Shown here: one piece after another, positions 50,001 through 62,000 of the stretch
Layout of the letters: each line of letters begins with the position of its first letter
Position numbering within the stretch: position 1 is the stretch's first letter
From: Todiramphus chloris collaris
Lineage: Eukaryota > Chordata > Aves > Coraciiformes > Alcedinidae
DNA: 64,000 nucleotides
Direction of reading: 5' to 3'
Assembly (NCBI GenBank): GCA_025345505.1
Contig: JANVCC010000018.1
Span: 41,097,263-41,161,262 of the forward strand
Program-made: the position numbers and the translations under genes
Notes under the pieces: model-generated
The model's database searches: none
What the model was told of the DNA's origin: nothing
The model's input: the letters and a program-made list of their open reading frames with translations, nothing else

Positions 50001-52007
50001 AAATATGGAAATATATGCACTTTACTTAATGAAATAAATATAAAATTTATTTTCAAGTTGAAAATAGGCATCAGAGTTGCTATTTTCAAAAGAGGATTCT
50101 AAAAATTGGCTATCCAATCTCAAAACATAAACAAGAAACTGTGTAAAAACTTGTTCTTTATACATTTTCAAAACACTTATTGACATGACACTCACTTGTC
50201 CCAGAAGTAGCTTTGTCATTGGTAAAGTCACTAATAGTCCCACTGAAGTGGAGAGAGCTGAGGGTCAATACAGTTGATACTAAACCAATAATTTTAGGCC
50301 TTCCTTTGAATCCTTTGAAGGATTCAAAATGAATCCAAGGTAAAACATATAATTTTCTGCATTTTTAAATAATTCAAAATTGGGCATTTGAATTAAATAA
50401 AAATTATTCATAATAAAATAATATAATAATAGTAATAATAAAAAATAATATTTAAAGCCAAATTTTATTACTTCATAACTTTTTTTTTTCCCCCATTTAA
50501 GGTCATTGTTCTTTATTCAGAGAGGATTTGTTAGTGTAATCTTGATTTCTGTCTGCTCTAGAGTACTGAAAGAAGCTGGACTATTTTATCATCTCAGAAA
50601 GTTTTGTATATAAAAGAGTTTCTTCATATAGCAATTTCACACATGTAGTTCCCTTTAACACCTGGGAAAGAAATACAGTTCATATATCCCATTGGAGAAA
50701 AATGAGAATGTCCTGCATCACAATACCTGATAATTAAGTCAACCCTGCACACTCTTCTTCAATAGAACACATTGGATAAGAAGAAAACAAAACCTAACTA
50801 CAAGAAGTTGGTGGCTTATTTTTATGCCAGTCTTCTACAGATAGCCATTTTTCTAAAAAAGAAGAAAGCTATTGCTGCTAGAGTGTATCTGTGTTTAGAT
50901 TGGTGTCTCTTATATTCAGAAGTCATAGACAAAATTAATCTCTAACAAGCATAGTTGCCAAATGCTCAGATTAAATCTGAAGCTTTAATGAAAGTTTATC
51001 AGTTTGAAAGTGCTCTGCTTGTGTGGTCTTGTTATGGTAATTGTATTTCTCTTCCAAGTCAGACAAAGGAAAGGAAAAAGAACAAAACAGTTTCCAGGGG
51101 AAAAGACTTCAGATTCTCACACAAAGGAATCATTACTTACATTAGAACTATCTACACCATGCACAAAATACTAATACTGTTAAACTGCCCTAAATTTTCA
51201 TCCTTTTAAGCTTTCTCCAGAGATCCAAGAAATATTTGAGTGGAACTAAATCCTGTTAGACAGTGCTGAGAAAAAGATACACTGGAAAACCTACTTATCT
51301 GAATAAATTTATCACTTAAGGGGAAAAAAATACACCCCAGCTTTAGAGATTTTCTATAGATGTTTTAAATGCACATGGATTGACTCTGTTGTACAAGAAC
51401 ATACACATGCCTGTCAGGACAAAGTGCAAGCACACAACATTCCTTGTGTTCCTTCTATGCCCTAATCTCACTGGAACTCAGTATCACTGGATGAACACAG
51501 ATGGAGGCACAATTACTTCCAAGATATCCCTTTGTTTGAATTACTGGTCTAGTAAACATCTCTAAACAACCAAACACACAAAAAAACTCAAATAAAAAAA
51601 TAGAAAAACAAAGAAAACAAAGAAACAAAAACCAAACCAAACCAAAACCAAAACAAAATACCCCAACACTTTATTTTCCATTTCCATCTTTTTTTTAACT
51701 TCAGATTTTTTCCTTTTCTCAGTTGTTAATATCAGTGAAATCCAGAATTAATATTTACATCTGTTGCTTATAAGGTTGAAGAAGACATCTGCCATTAAAA
51801 GTTAAGCTATATAATAGCATAATAAAATACATGTAATGGAGCAAGGATTAACTACATGTCAAATACATTTTGCTAGGATTCTAGATACAAGACAATGACA
51901 AAGTTGCTTTCAGGCAACAGGGTTCTGTACAATACTAGGTTGAAAAATATTGGGTCATTTTGGCCAAAGAGTCAAAGATCACTTCCTCTAGTGATAGAGG
52001 ACTAGAG
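50001..52007. other. AT-rich unique DNA
   Basis: No gene seen. An AT-only stretch lies near 50390-50460 and an A/C-rich tract at 51564-51668. Confidence 0.6.
51564..51668. repeat. A/C-rich low-complexity tract
   Basis: The plus strand is nearly all A and C (ACAACCAAACAC, AACCAAACC, AAAACCAAAAC), closing with CCCCAACAC. It has the same nature as the tracts at 7.6 and 11.5 kb. Confidence 0.9.
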
Positions 52008-52665
52008 TCACAGAATCACAGAATCAAAGAATTACTGAGGCTGGAAAAGACCTCTGAGATCATCAAGTCCAGTCTATGACTTAACACCACCATGTCAGCT
52101 AGACTATGGCACTAAGTGCCACATCCAGACTTTCTTTAAATACATCCGGGAACAGTGACTCCACCACTTCCCTGGGCAGTCCATTCCAATGTCTGTTTAC
52201 CCTCTCTGTCAGGAAGTGCTTCCTGATATCCAATCTAAACCTCCCCTGGTGCAGCTTCAGGCCATGCCCTCTCCTCCTGTCACTAGTTGCCTGGGAGAGG
52301 TGCCCGACCCCCACCTGACTACAACCTCCCTTCAGGTAGTTGTAGGGAGCGACAAGGCCCCCCCTGAATCTCCTCCAGGGTAAACAACCCCAGCTCCCTC
52401 AGCCTCTCCTCACAAGACTTTCCTTCTAGTTCCTTCACCAGCCTTGTCTCTCTCCTCTGGACCCGCTCCAGCATCCTTCTTGAAGTGAGGGGCCCAGAAC
52501 TGTACATAGTACTTGAAGTACTCACCAGTAGTACTACATAGTACTCACCAGTGCTGAGTACAGGGAGAGAATCACATCTCTAGTCCTGCTGGCCACACTA
52601 TTCTTGATATGAGCCAGAATGCCATTGGCCTTCTGGGCCACCTGAGCACACTGCTTGGTCTTGAG
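52008..52665 (-). mobile_element. CR1 LINE 3' part, different subfamily
   Basis: Reversed CR1 3' end (TCACAGAATCACAGAATCAA), then GGCTGGAAAAGACCTCTGAG and AGATCATCAAGTCCAG. This 3' UTR form (GGAAAAGACCTC in place of GGAAGGGACC) marks a different CR1 lineage from the copies at 2, 15.6 and 23.3 kb. Further right are GACTCCACCACTTCCCTGGG and the C-terminal ORF2 remnant (52314-52099, then 52525-52319, with RMLERVQRRETRLVKELEG in minus translation, and 52731-52534, whose first part is outside the element). The frame is broken by shifts and stops. A local duplication lies at 52501-52557, and similarity ends near 52660. Confidence 0.94.
52501..52557. repeat. Local duplication with palindromic AGTACT words
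   Basis: TACATAGTACT appears at about 52503 and again at about 52535, each followed by ACTCACCAGT, where other CR1 copies have a single such block. AGTACTTGAAGTACT within it is a near-perfect palindrome. Confidence 0.8.
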
Positions 52666-52673
52666 GGACCAAG

Positions 52674-55600
52674 AATTTCCATTCATCCAGAATGGAGTCG
52701 TAGAAGAAATGTTTGAAGAGAAAAAATACAAGGAAAAATTAACTCAGAGGACAATAGCAGTTAATGACAGAGAGGTCCAAGAAGAATACCCAGAAGTGCT
52801 AATAGTATGTAACAAAGAATATGCCCTGGACTAACTCTGGTAACAGGTTTCAGTAGAGAAAAATTAATGGACCAGAATCTATTAATGGTACAGAAATTGC
52901 TGGTAGAAGGAGCATAAAAGAATAATAATCATAAGGCTGGTTTCGCCAGTGTTGATACCAAAGAGAGGAGACTTCTGGTCTCTTCACTCTGCTATAAGGA
53001 ATAAACTCAGAAAAAAACAGGCCAGTGGGCCTTCAATGGAAAATGCAGAAGCTTGTGGTGTCACTTCTGAGACAGGAAGAGCTTCCTCTGGGAAGGTGAG
53101 ATAAAAGTCAGTGTGTGACCCATTCTTGAAGTTGACCAAATATTAGCAATGTATCCCAAGAGAAACAACACTGAGGGAGACAGGAGTATGAGGAATGCAG
53201 CATTTATTAAGTTATAAAAAGTCAAGTAGTAGTGACAGCTTGCAGCATACTGCAAATTTTTGTTCCCGGATAAACCCATAAAATACAATTTGCTCTTGTA
53301 ATCAGACATGCAACAGCAGGAATAACTCACAAAGTTAATAATGGACTTAATTTCATTTAGTCTATAATGGGAAACACTAGTTATGATAAGCATCCTTGGT
53401 CTTCACTTTTTCTCTCACCTTGTCCATTTATTCAAACTCTTGTGTGTATGCAAAAAGACGAGTGTCATAGAGACCTGCTTGCTGCCTTAGTGCAATCCAT
53501 TCCTGCCTGGCATTTTATCAAACTGGTAAGTTTATAAAGCAAAAACATTTGCCTGTACCTCAGGGAGGGTAAAATTACTCTGACACACACAGTTCTCCTC
53601 TTAAAATATGTAAGCTATTATACACTAATAAAATATTGTTTTTACAAATGGAAATAATTATTTAAGTATGCAACACATTTAAAAATTCCTTTTATGGAAA
53701 AAAGCTATTAGAATAAAATGTTCTGCTGTAACTCACTGTTTTCAGAAACTAGTCAGATAGTCCAAGTATGAACAAATGAACAAATTTCTGAAAATCAAAC
53801 TCTTCTCACAAACAATTGAGAAACAGAAAAAAAAATTGAAAATGCATTAAACAGATTGCTTGTAATAAATAGTTGAAGACAGCTCTATTCACAGAAGATG
53901 ATAATCCATTCATTAAAGCTTACTCAATTTCATATTATTTTAGCAAAATTCAGAATATAATGCTGAAAAGGCAGTCTGGTGCTTCCAATATTTGAATAAT
54001 AATTTTATTGCATTTTAACTTGTTGAAAAAAATAGAAAATAATAATATTACAGAAGTGACAAAAAATAGAGAATTAGCAGAAGATACAAATCACCTCACA
54101 AAAACTGAATTAACCAAAGTATAATCATTTTTGTGGTTCATATATTTTCTTCCTAAAACTTGACATGTTATTTTCAGATTTAAGTTCTTTGCCTTCTCAG
54201 TTTTTATTCTTAATATTTTAATAGTGACTGTGAGTTTTCTTTCTAAGAATACCTTTCCTAGAAAGATAGACTTTTGAATTACTCAGTATGTTACATTCCA
54301 GTCTGACATATTACCTCTCCTGACAACTGATAACTTTACATTATACTGCATTAGTATGCTAATTATTCCCAACACCAGTATTAAATAAACTCCATTAAAT
54401 GTTCCTTATTGTAATTTATTTTGCAAAAGATGACAGCTGCATGGATATCATATTTAGGACTGTATTATTGACAGAGAACATCCAGATCATCAACTCTTTT
54501 CCCTTGATATTACAGGCCATCACACCATGGGTGATGTACCTCTTCCATACACTGCTTAAGGCTTGCCCATTTCTCCCTTTGGACCAGATCTTATTTCTCT
54601 GATGACAAAATGATCCTGATGAGCCATCAGCAATTGTTATTCATTTGTCTGAAGTTAAGAGACAGAGGGGCTGATTGCCCATGCTCCTACTCAGGTTGGA
54701 GGTGATAGAAAGTCACATCCTGTTGGGTAGGAGAGGTGGAATACACTTTCCCCTGGCTTGCGCTGTTGACTTCAGTAGGAGCCAAGAATGATGACTGAAA
54801 GTCTTGCTATGACACACTTAATGCAGATAAACTGCACTACTAAAGACCAGGTATTTGCCAGCTGGACTTCTCATTCTTTTCTATATGCATTATAATTTCT
54901 GTAGATATGTCATATAAGAGCCAATGAAAAAAGCTGTATAGTTGAGGGGAAGAACGTCACTGTGACTTTTGTTTTACACAAATATATGGATCCAATTATG
55001 GGAAGTCTGAACAGCCCTATGTGACTTGTCTGGACTTGCAGGGCACTTGACATTTTCCTCCTTCCACATATATGATATTTCAAATGCCATTTTTCTCAAG
55101 GTTGCACCATGTAAATGCAGAAACATTGCAGTTAAACAATTTTTAATGGTATTGCCAGAGCGCATATTTTCAATTGATTCTATTATATATTCTGTTTCTT
55201 TTCATCTGTGATATTTCAAAAAAGCCCCCACAAAAAGCAACTTAACTAATAGCTTTATAAAATAGCTGCAGCTTTTGAGTACTCTGGTCATTACTAAAGG
55301 CTATTTAAAAATAAATAATATATATTAATCTGTCAAATGTCTATCTTTTCGGAATGCTTCCAACACATCTAACATATATCTCCTAGACTCCTTATCAGAT
55401 TATCTGACAAGCCTTGCTCTAAAACAAAGAAAACTTTCCACAATCAATTAACTCTCAAGAAATTTTATGAAAATGGTGACACTATTTGGAGTTTCAGTGT
55501 ATAGTAATAAAAACTAGAAAGGAAAAGATTAACATAGTTTTGAAAATACAGATGTCTCTGAATGTACCTACTTGTATCTACTGCATTGCACAAGAAGTCT

Positions 55601-57689
55601 GGTAGTCACAGATTCATCTGGTTCTTCTAATAATGTGTTTTGTTATTGTTCATTGTCCAATACTTGCACATATTTGGACTGTGCAGTGGCTATAACTATT
55701 CACTCACCAGTACTACCTTTACAGAAAAGAACTGAACATATCTTTAAGGAAAATAATATTATCAGAGATATTTATGATAGAATTCAGAACGACATTTGGA
55801 CTAAAGAGAGAAAAACATGCATGTGAAACAAAATGAGGGCTGCAAGAAAGCTGTTACGCTCAAAGTGACAAACTATGAATCTGAATGCTATCTATGTACT
55901 GTAAGTACTATTAGTAGCAGCTTTCAGGCAACACCTGTTTTGCACATCACTTATTCTGTATATACGGGCTGTTTATGCAAGTTAAAAAGAAAAGCAATAA
56001 TAAAGATTTCTGAAATCCATATGTAGACCCTAATTTTAGTTTAGCATTTTCATGACGAAAGTTAGCCTTCAACAGAAGGAAGATAAAGAAAGTTATGAAG
56101 TGGGCAGTGTAATGTTCATCAGCCTGAAGTTAAAGTACTTTACATCTTTATCTCCTACTTTTCAAAAGTTTTTACATAGAAAAGCTTTTACTCTGGACAC
56201 AAAGCTAGGATACCATTGATACACAAGAGAGCAGCTTTTGAGACAGAAAGGAGAGATGATCTATGGACTTTCACAGTAGAAATAAAAAGAACAAATAGTA
56301 CAAAGTGGAAAATCCTGTCCTGCAAGAGGCATTGCCTTAACTTTAGCTGCCAAAGGTGAGGACAATGATCAAATTAGCCAGCCTTCCTTCTCTTCTACAG
56401 TGAATGGAGAGAAAAATCCAATTTATCCTTTGTATTTGGGACACTTCATTTAGAGCAAGGTGTATTAATTTTCCCATAAAATATAGAGTGACTACAAGCT
56501 GAACAACTTAGATTAGATGCCATAATTTTCATATATGTACCTGAAAGTAATGCTTTGATAAGAGTAAATGTCCCATTTTGCTTACATAGTAAAGCCAATC
56601 AGCCAAATGACAGCTATTGTTTAAAGAGTTCAGAGAGCACCTTAGAAATAAAATACCTACTCAGTAGAAAATAAAATCAAGTATACATTCAATTAGATAC
56701 CTTCAAATACATTGGGATTCTCTCCTAATAAATTTATTAATGAGGTGGAAATTTGTGCCAGATTTGTTTGAATGGTTGGGTCAGACATTGAAATGTACTT
56801 GAACTGAACTTTCAAACTATATTCCTTAGATGATAATGATGAATTCATACCCTAGTAAAAAAGGACATTATTTCTAGTCTACTGTCAAAATGTCTAAAAT
56901 AATAGCACATTCTTTTGTTTTTCAATGTGACCATTTAAAATATTTTAAAAACAAATGTTTCAAATTTGACCACAGCATCTGTTAAGTTCAGGTCCAGAAA
57001 GAAATATTAAAAAAAAAAAAAAACCAACACTGTCAATACAATACAGTGGACACAGTACAATACAAACAGTGGACAGCAGTATCAGTTTTATTGCATATCT
57101 GTGCTACAAGATTGTTTTGGAGATGATTCTGCAAACAATAAAAGTTTTTATACTCTTCATAAAAGTTTGATAGTGCTCAGGGATCATTAATCTCTACTGT
57201 ATATAATGTTGAACCAAATTCCAGTAAAATCAAATGCCTGGATGTTCATAACTTAAGAATTTGAGGACTCAGGTGTATCTTCCCTAAGGAACTTTGAATT
57301 ATTTTAATTTTTGTATGCACATATGTTATTCTCAGTAAAAACTAGTGGAAATAAAACTGCTTCAAGCAGTTTATTCAGGTTTTTTTCATGAAATTTCAGG
57401 GAGCAAATTCTATTTTTTCTATATTCTATATTTGAGAAGCCTCAAAATCTATTGTAGAAAACTGTTGACAGAGTCAGTGCTGGAAAGAAGAGTATAGGGA
57501 GTCTGTGAGACTGTTTGCATGTTCCATAGATGGGGTGGCCACGATACCCTTCAGGTGTTCAGGCAGGACTGTGAGTGTGCGTGAGGCACGTGTGCATTGT
57601 GGGCACCAGACTTCGAATAGAAATGAACAGGGAGCCGGCCTGAAAAGAGGCATAAAGGCAGCAGGAAGAGCTCTCAGGTGGAGGGGCAC
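52674..57689. other. AT-rich unique DNA, no gene seen
   Basis: Contains short frames without domains. A segment near 54669-54795 with GTTGACTTCAGTAGGAGCCA resembles phrases of old bird/reptile repeats but is too diverged to call. A run of A followed by CCAACAC lies near 57009-57028. Confidence 0.55.
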
Positions 57690-57720
57690 CGGAAGACTCT
57701 CTTCCCGTCCGGCCTCCACC

Positions 57721-57768
57721 GGCAGCATCCTTACGGCAGCATCCTTACGGCAGCATCCTTACGGCAGC
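57721..57768. repeat. 14-bp tandem repeat, 3.4 copies, in the CpG island
   Basis: GGCAGCATCCTTAC is repeated three times without change (57721-57762), followed by GGCAGC. It lies just before the GC box. Confidence 0.96.
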
Positions 57769-57784
57769 CGGCCCCGCCCCCTCC

Positions 57785-57804
57785 CCGGGCCGGGCCGGGC
57801 CGGG
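57785..57804. repeat. CGGGC tandem array in the CpG island
   Basis: Four CGGGC pentamers in tandem, next to the GC box. The run is G/C only and may cause sequencing gaps. Confidence 0.9.
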
Positions 57805-57970
57805 CACACCCGCGGGCGTCGGCAGCAGCCCCCGCCCCGGCAGGGACCGGGCAGCCGCGGGGCCACTTGCGAGGCCTACGCGGGTAGGGTGCTGGTGCCT
57901 GTGACCCACGGGCCGGGGGCAGAGCGGGGCTGCCTGGGAGCTGGGGGTGCGCTGGGGTGTGTCCTTCTGG

Positions 57971-58891
57971 GGATTAGTTACTGGGGCCGGGAGATGCGTA
58001 GCTGTTTAACACGCTGTAAATGGCTCGTATCGTGATTTATCACTTGTGTTGATATTGATCTTTACATTAACATGCTGTTAATAAATCAATGAACTGCTTC
58101 AATCCAAACGTGGCTTGAACCACGTGAACTGACTGTTTTTCTGCTGTGACAGGATCAATCCCAAACGAGTTGGAATATCTCCAAGGTCAGAAAAATGCAG
58201 TTATTTTTTCCTAGGCTATAGATCTCGGACAGGTTTCCCTTCTTTCAGTATCATGGCTCTGGGGAAGGGGACTGTAGGTAAAGCAGACAATACAGAACTG
58301 ATTGTGCAAGCAGGAACCAAAAATTTCAATGAAAACATCAAAACTCATGTTTCTTTTCGAATAACATATTCCTAACTAGCTAATATGCCCTCTATTCTAG
58401 TTCTCAGTCTTCAGTTTCTCACTTCACCTTTCCTTTGCTTATCCATTTTAGCTATTCCCTTTTTTTTTTCCAGGCAGAACAACATAAAGAAGTATCTAAA
58501 ACATTACTTAAGAGGCAGTATAATTTCATTACCATCGAACTTTTGGCAAGAGTCATTATTACGTTCTGTTCTTTCTCTTCTCTCCTGTGCTGACCTTGTC
58601 TGTTCAGACAATAACCTCCTTTAAACTGGAGAAATGCTCTAATTGTAATTGTTTATGGTAGAAACACTGACATTTAGCTGAACCATCAATATTACCATAG
58701 CAACGGGTATGAGAATGTTCTCACCATAACTTACAGGGCAACTTTGGTGAAACTTTATCCTGTGAGTTAGAGGATCCAAACATTTTCATTTTATTTGATT
58801 AGTTCCAGACATAATTAAACTAAATTTCCCACTTCAATGGCAAATTAGCCTAATATAGACTAATATATAAAATTATACTGATTATATAACT
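57971..58891. other. Unique DNA downstream of the CpG island
   Basis: GC content falls back quickly. A good acceptor-like site, TTTTTCTGCTGTGACAG, ends at 58152 and is followed by about 35 bp without strong features. A short hairpin, ACGTGG-CTTGAA-CCACGT, lies near 58108-58125. No coding exon could be supported. The frame at 58385-58624 has no domain. Confidence 0.5.
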
Positions 58892-59034
58892 TCAAGACAA
58901 GGTTGGATGGGGCTTTGAGCAACCTGGTCTAGAGGGAGGTGTCTCTGCTCATGTCAGGGATGTTGGAACTAGACGATCTTTAAGATCCCTGCCAACACAA
59001 ACCATTCTGTGATTCTGTGGTTGGTTCTGTGATT
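58892..59034 (+). mobile_element. CR1 3'-end fragment
   Basis: A 140-bp CR1 terminus in sense orientation: CAAGGTTGGATGGGGCTTTG, GCAACCTGGTCTAGAGGG, GAACTAGACGATCTTTAAG, and the tail ATTCTGTGATTCTGTG. A further tail-like unit, GTTCTGTGATTT, follows after a short spacer. Confidence 0.93.
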
Positions 59035-62000
59035 TGTCTTTCTCCTCTTAAAAGAAAGAATGTTTAAATCTGTACAAACAAATCTCAATAGCTTGAAATT
59101 TCACCAATGTACATGTCTTTCTATGAATTTATCTCTGAGTTTAATTCCAACTGTTTAGATAAGGTGAAATCAAAATTGAATCTGATATGAAAAAGATAAA
59201 AACAATATTATATCCCCCCCCCCCTTTCTTAACTAGAGAGAAAGATGGAGAAAGAAGCACACAGATGATATACTCTCATAAAGCACATCCTCAAGTTAAA
59301 ATCAAGCAGATACTTAAGTGCTTTGCTTAACCTCAAAAGGAGGTAACTGGAGCAGGTAAGAGATTAGATTAGGATAGCAGGCAAGTAAGATTGTTAATTT
59401 ATTCCTTCATAGACCACCCAGAGCTTGCTTCAGGCTCCTTTCTTTGAAAGATTGTTCATCTGAAAGATTTATTAGCTATTTGCTGAGATTAAAATTTCAA
59501 GTTCTCCTGTCACTTTCCTGGAAAGTAATTTCATGCACAGTATTTGTTACGAGCTAGTTGACTCTTTCAATGTCTCCGTGATAAAATTTTCTAAGGGATT
59601 GACTCCTATGCTTTTTCAGTGTCCTACGGTATATAAAATCTCCATGAGAATTAGCCTGGATGCTTAAAAGTTGCATTCATATATGTCAAAGTAGCCTTTA
59701 AGTTTCACTAAGACTGAAACTTAAGGGACCACAAGCACAAGCCAAATAATAAATCTGTGCATGTAGGTAAACATGCTATAGTCTATGAAAAAGATTTATG
59801 GACAATGTGTTCTTGGTTCAAAAATATATGCATGTATGTTCATGAAGAATAAACCAAAACCAGAATTGCCTGTATTGCCTTCTCCCTTTTGATGTGCCAC
59901 TATTTGACACTATGCCTGCTTGCAGAAGACACAAAAGTGTCACTGTTTAGGTCTAGAAGACTTTGTCAATACTGTCTACAACCTCAGGAATGACCTGACT
60001 CAGATGACTCATGAAACAATTTTATGGGGCTTTCAAGTACCTGGTAGAGGTAAAGACTAAATCTATAATTTTTGATTATCAGTTTATGGAGGAACACTGA
60101 ACAGAATGTCTCCTAAGCATCAGTAACTCTATTGTTGTCATGGCTATTAAACTTCCTATGGAGTTATCAACAACATGTTTTCATGTCATATAGCATTTTG
60201 AGGCACTTAAAATTATATATTTACTAACTGTGCACTTATTTTCCTCCTAAATATTGAACATTTGCAGTTACAGGAGTGGCTTATATTTTAGTCTGAAATT
60301 TTGAAGGATTTATTACCAAGAAAAGAACTGTCTTGTCTCTAAGATAGCACAGCAACCTGACAGACTTCCCTCACATGAAGAAATCCGAGGAGGCTGGAGC
60401 TGATAGATCTTTCATATGTTTTTATACATAAGCCAAAAAATGATTGATCGGTCCCTTTTTTGTCTGTTTAGAAGATTAACAGAAGCTTGTTCAAGAGTGT
60501 TTCTACCAGGGACTCCACAGTTCTCTCCAAAACTTCTACTGCTCTGTAGATTCAGATATTTTACTGGATGCACAGACCACACTGCCATCCCACACATAAC
60601 TTCAGCTATCTCTTGTTCCCAGAACATGAATATATGTGAATAAAAATTTTCCTAATAAGACTGGTCCATATCATGTAAACCATGAACACAGTCAAAATCT
60701 TTTAAGAGCTAAACAAATGGTACTCTAATTTCCCCAAAGCTGAACAATTGATTCAATCCCTAGGTCCTCATTGGAAGGATTCAGTTAAAAATATACTGCT
60801 TTGGTCTTGCATTAGGAGAGAGCTAAGCAAAGGAACAACATGGTGTCATGGGTTCAAGGTTAGAAAAGATGTAGAGAGAGGTCTTTACTTGTCTCAGAGG
60901 TTTTCTTTATAAAAAAAGTCATCATTCTATCATTCTCTGTTTATGTCAGACTTCTTGTAATGTGATCAGAAACCTTTTTCACTCACACCATTTCAACATA
61001 TTTTTCAGGACAATATTTTTGTGCTTTTGTCACATGCAAAAGTCCAGAGTAAAAGTCCATCTGCAGTAGATCTAGATATTGCTGTTTACTTAGGAGCCAA
61101 TGAGAACTTTACTCACTCATTTCCTTCCATCTGACACGTTATGTTTCAACTTCCCTGCCACCACCAGGGAAGTCAATGATGATTTTTATGTTTGTGTAGA
61201 AAACCCATGCTGGCTCCTGCTGCGCCACTGCTCAGAATTGCTCATTTCAGGTGTCACTGGCAAAGGTCTCTTTATCATCACCTGGCATTTGGCCTCATGC
61301 ATTTCTACTCTCCAGGAGAGATGTCTCTTTATTACTTGGAGGATTTGTGATATGCCACTTTTTTCAGTCTATCATCTGATAAAAAAAAATTTGCAATCAG
61401 CCTGCACTGGGTGCAGCTAGCAAACAGGAGGCTTGTGCCTTAGAGTTCAGGAGTTAAATTTTCAATGTTAACACATGCACATGCACAAAATTATCTACCA
61501 CTCATGTTCACAGTTTCAGCCTTTTTTTTTTTTTTTCTGTGATGGCTGTGCTTATACCCTTCAGAAGAGTTACTTCTCTGGGCTGAGATAACTCTCCTGT
61601 AGAATTCTGCAATATGATCACAAGCCATCATCACCATAAGGATGTAGATCCTTTCTGTAGGCTCAGAGGCTATCTCCTCTGGCACAGGGAGATACCCTTG
61701 GAGACCTGTGCCTTTGTCTTCCAAGCAGGAAGAATCAGAATAATTTCTCACATTTTATATGTTATGATCAACTTTACATAAATCGTTAAAGAAGCTTCAT
61801 CATTTTCTATTTCATCATTTGTCTTGTGTGCTAAGCCTTTTATCTAACACTGGTTTTTTTTATTTTGCTTTCTGGAGGATGTTCTTCCACAAATAATGAA
61901 AGACTAATCAGGGAGTAGAAGGTACTACATTTCAGATGCTAGGCTACTCTGAGATACCTATTGACATCTTTGTAGATCCAATTGCTTCGTGTGAAAACAC

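Larger units (their letters stand above)
57690..57970. promoter_or_regulatory. CpG island, probable promoter
   Basis: The only CpG-dense, strongly GC-rich segment in the window. I counted about 30 CpG in roughly 300 bp by eye, against near absence elsewhere. It includes a GC box, GGCCCCGCCCCCTCCCC, at about 57770-57786 (Sp1/KLF type), a CGGGC array, a 14-bp tandem repeat and GCAGCCGCGGGGCC. No TATA box is seen, as is usual for CpG-island promoters. In vertebrates such islands mark transcription starts, so an unseen transcript (coding or lncRNA) probably begins here, direction unknown. A stop-free plus frame over it (57505-58035, 176 codons) is explained by GC richness and has no domain. Confidence 0.72.

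Noticed and set aside
57505-58035. 176-codon plus-strand open frame over the CpG island
   Set aside because: Its length is explained by GC richness (few stops) and by the tandem repeats. It has no domain, and half of it is Arg/Pro/Gly from the GC-rich array.
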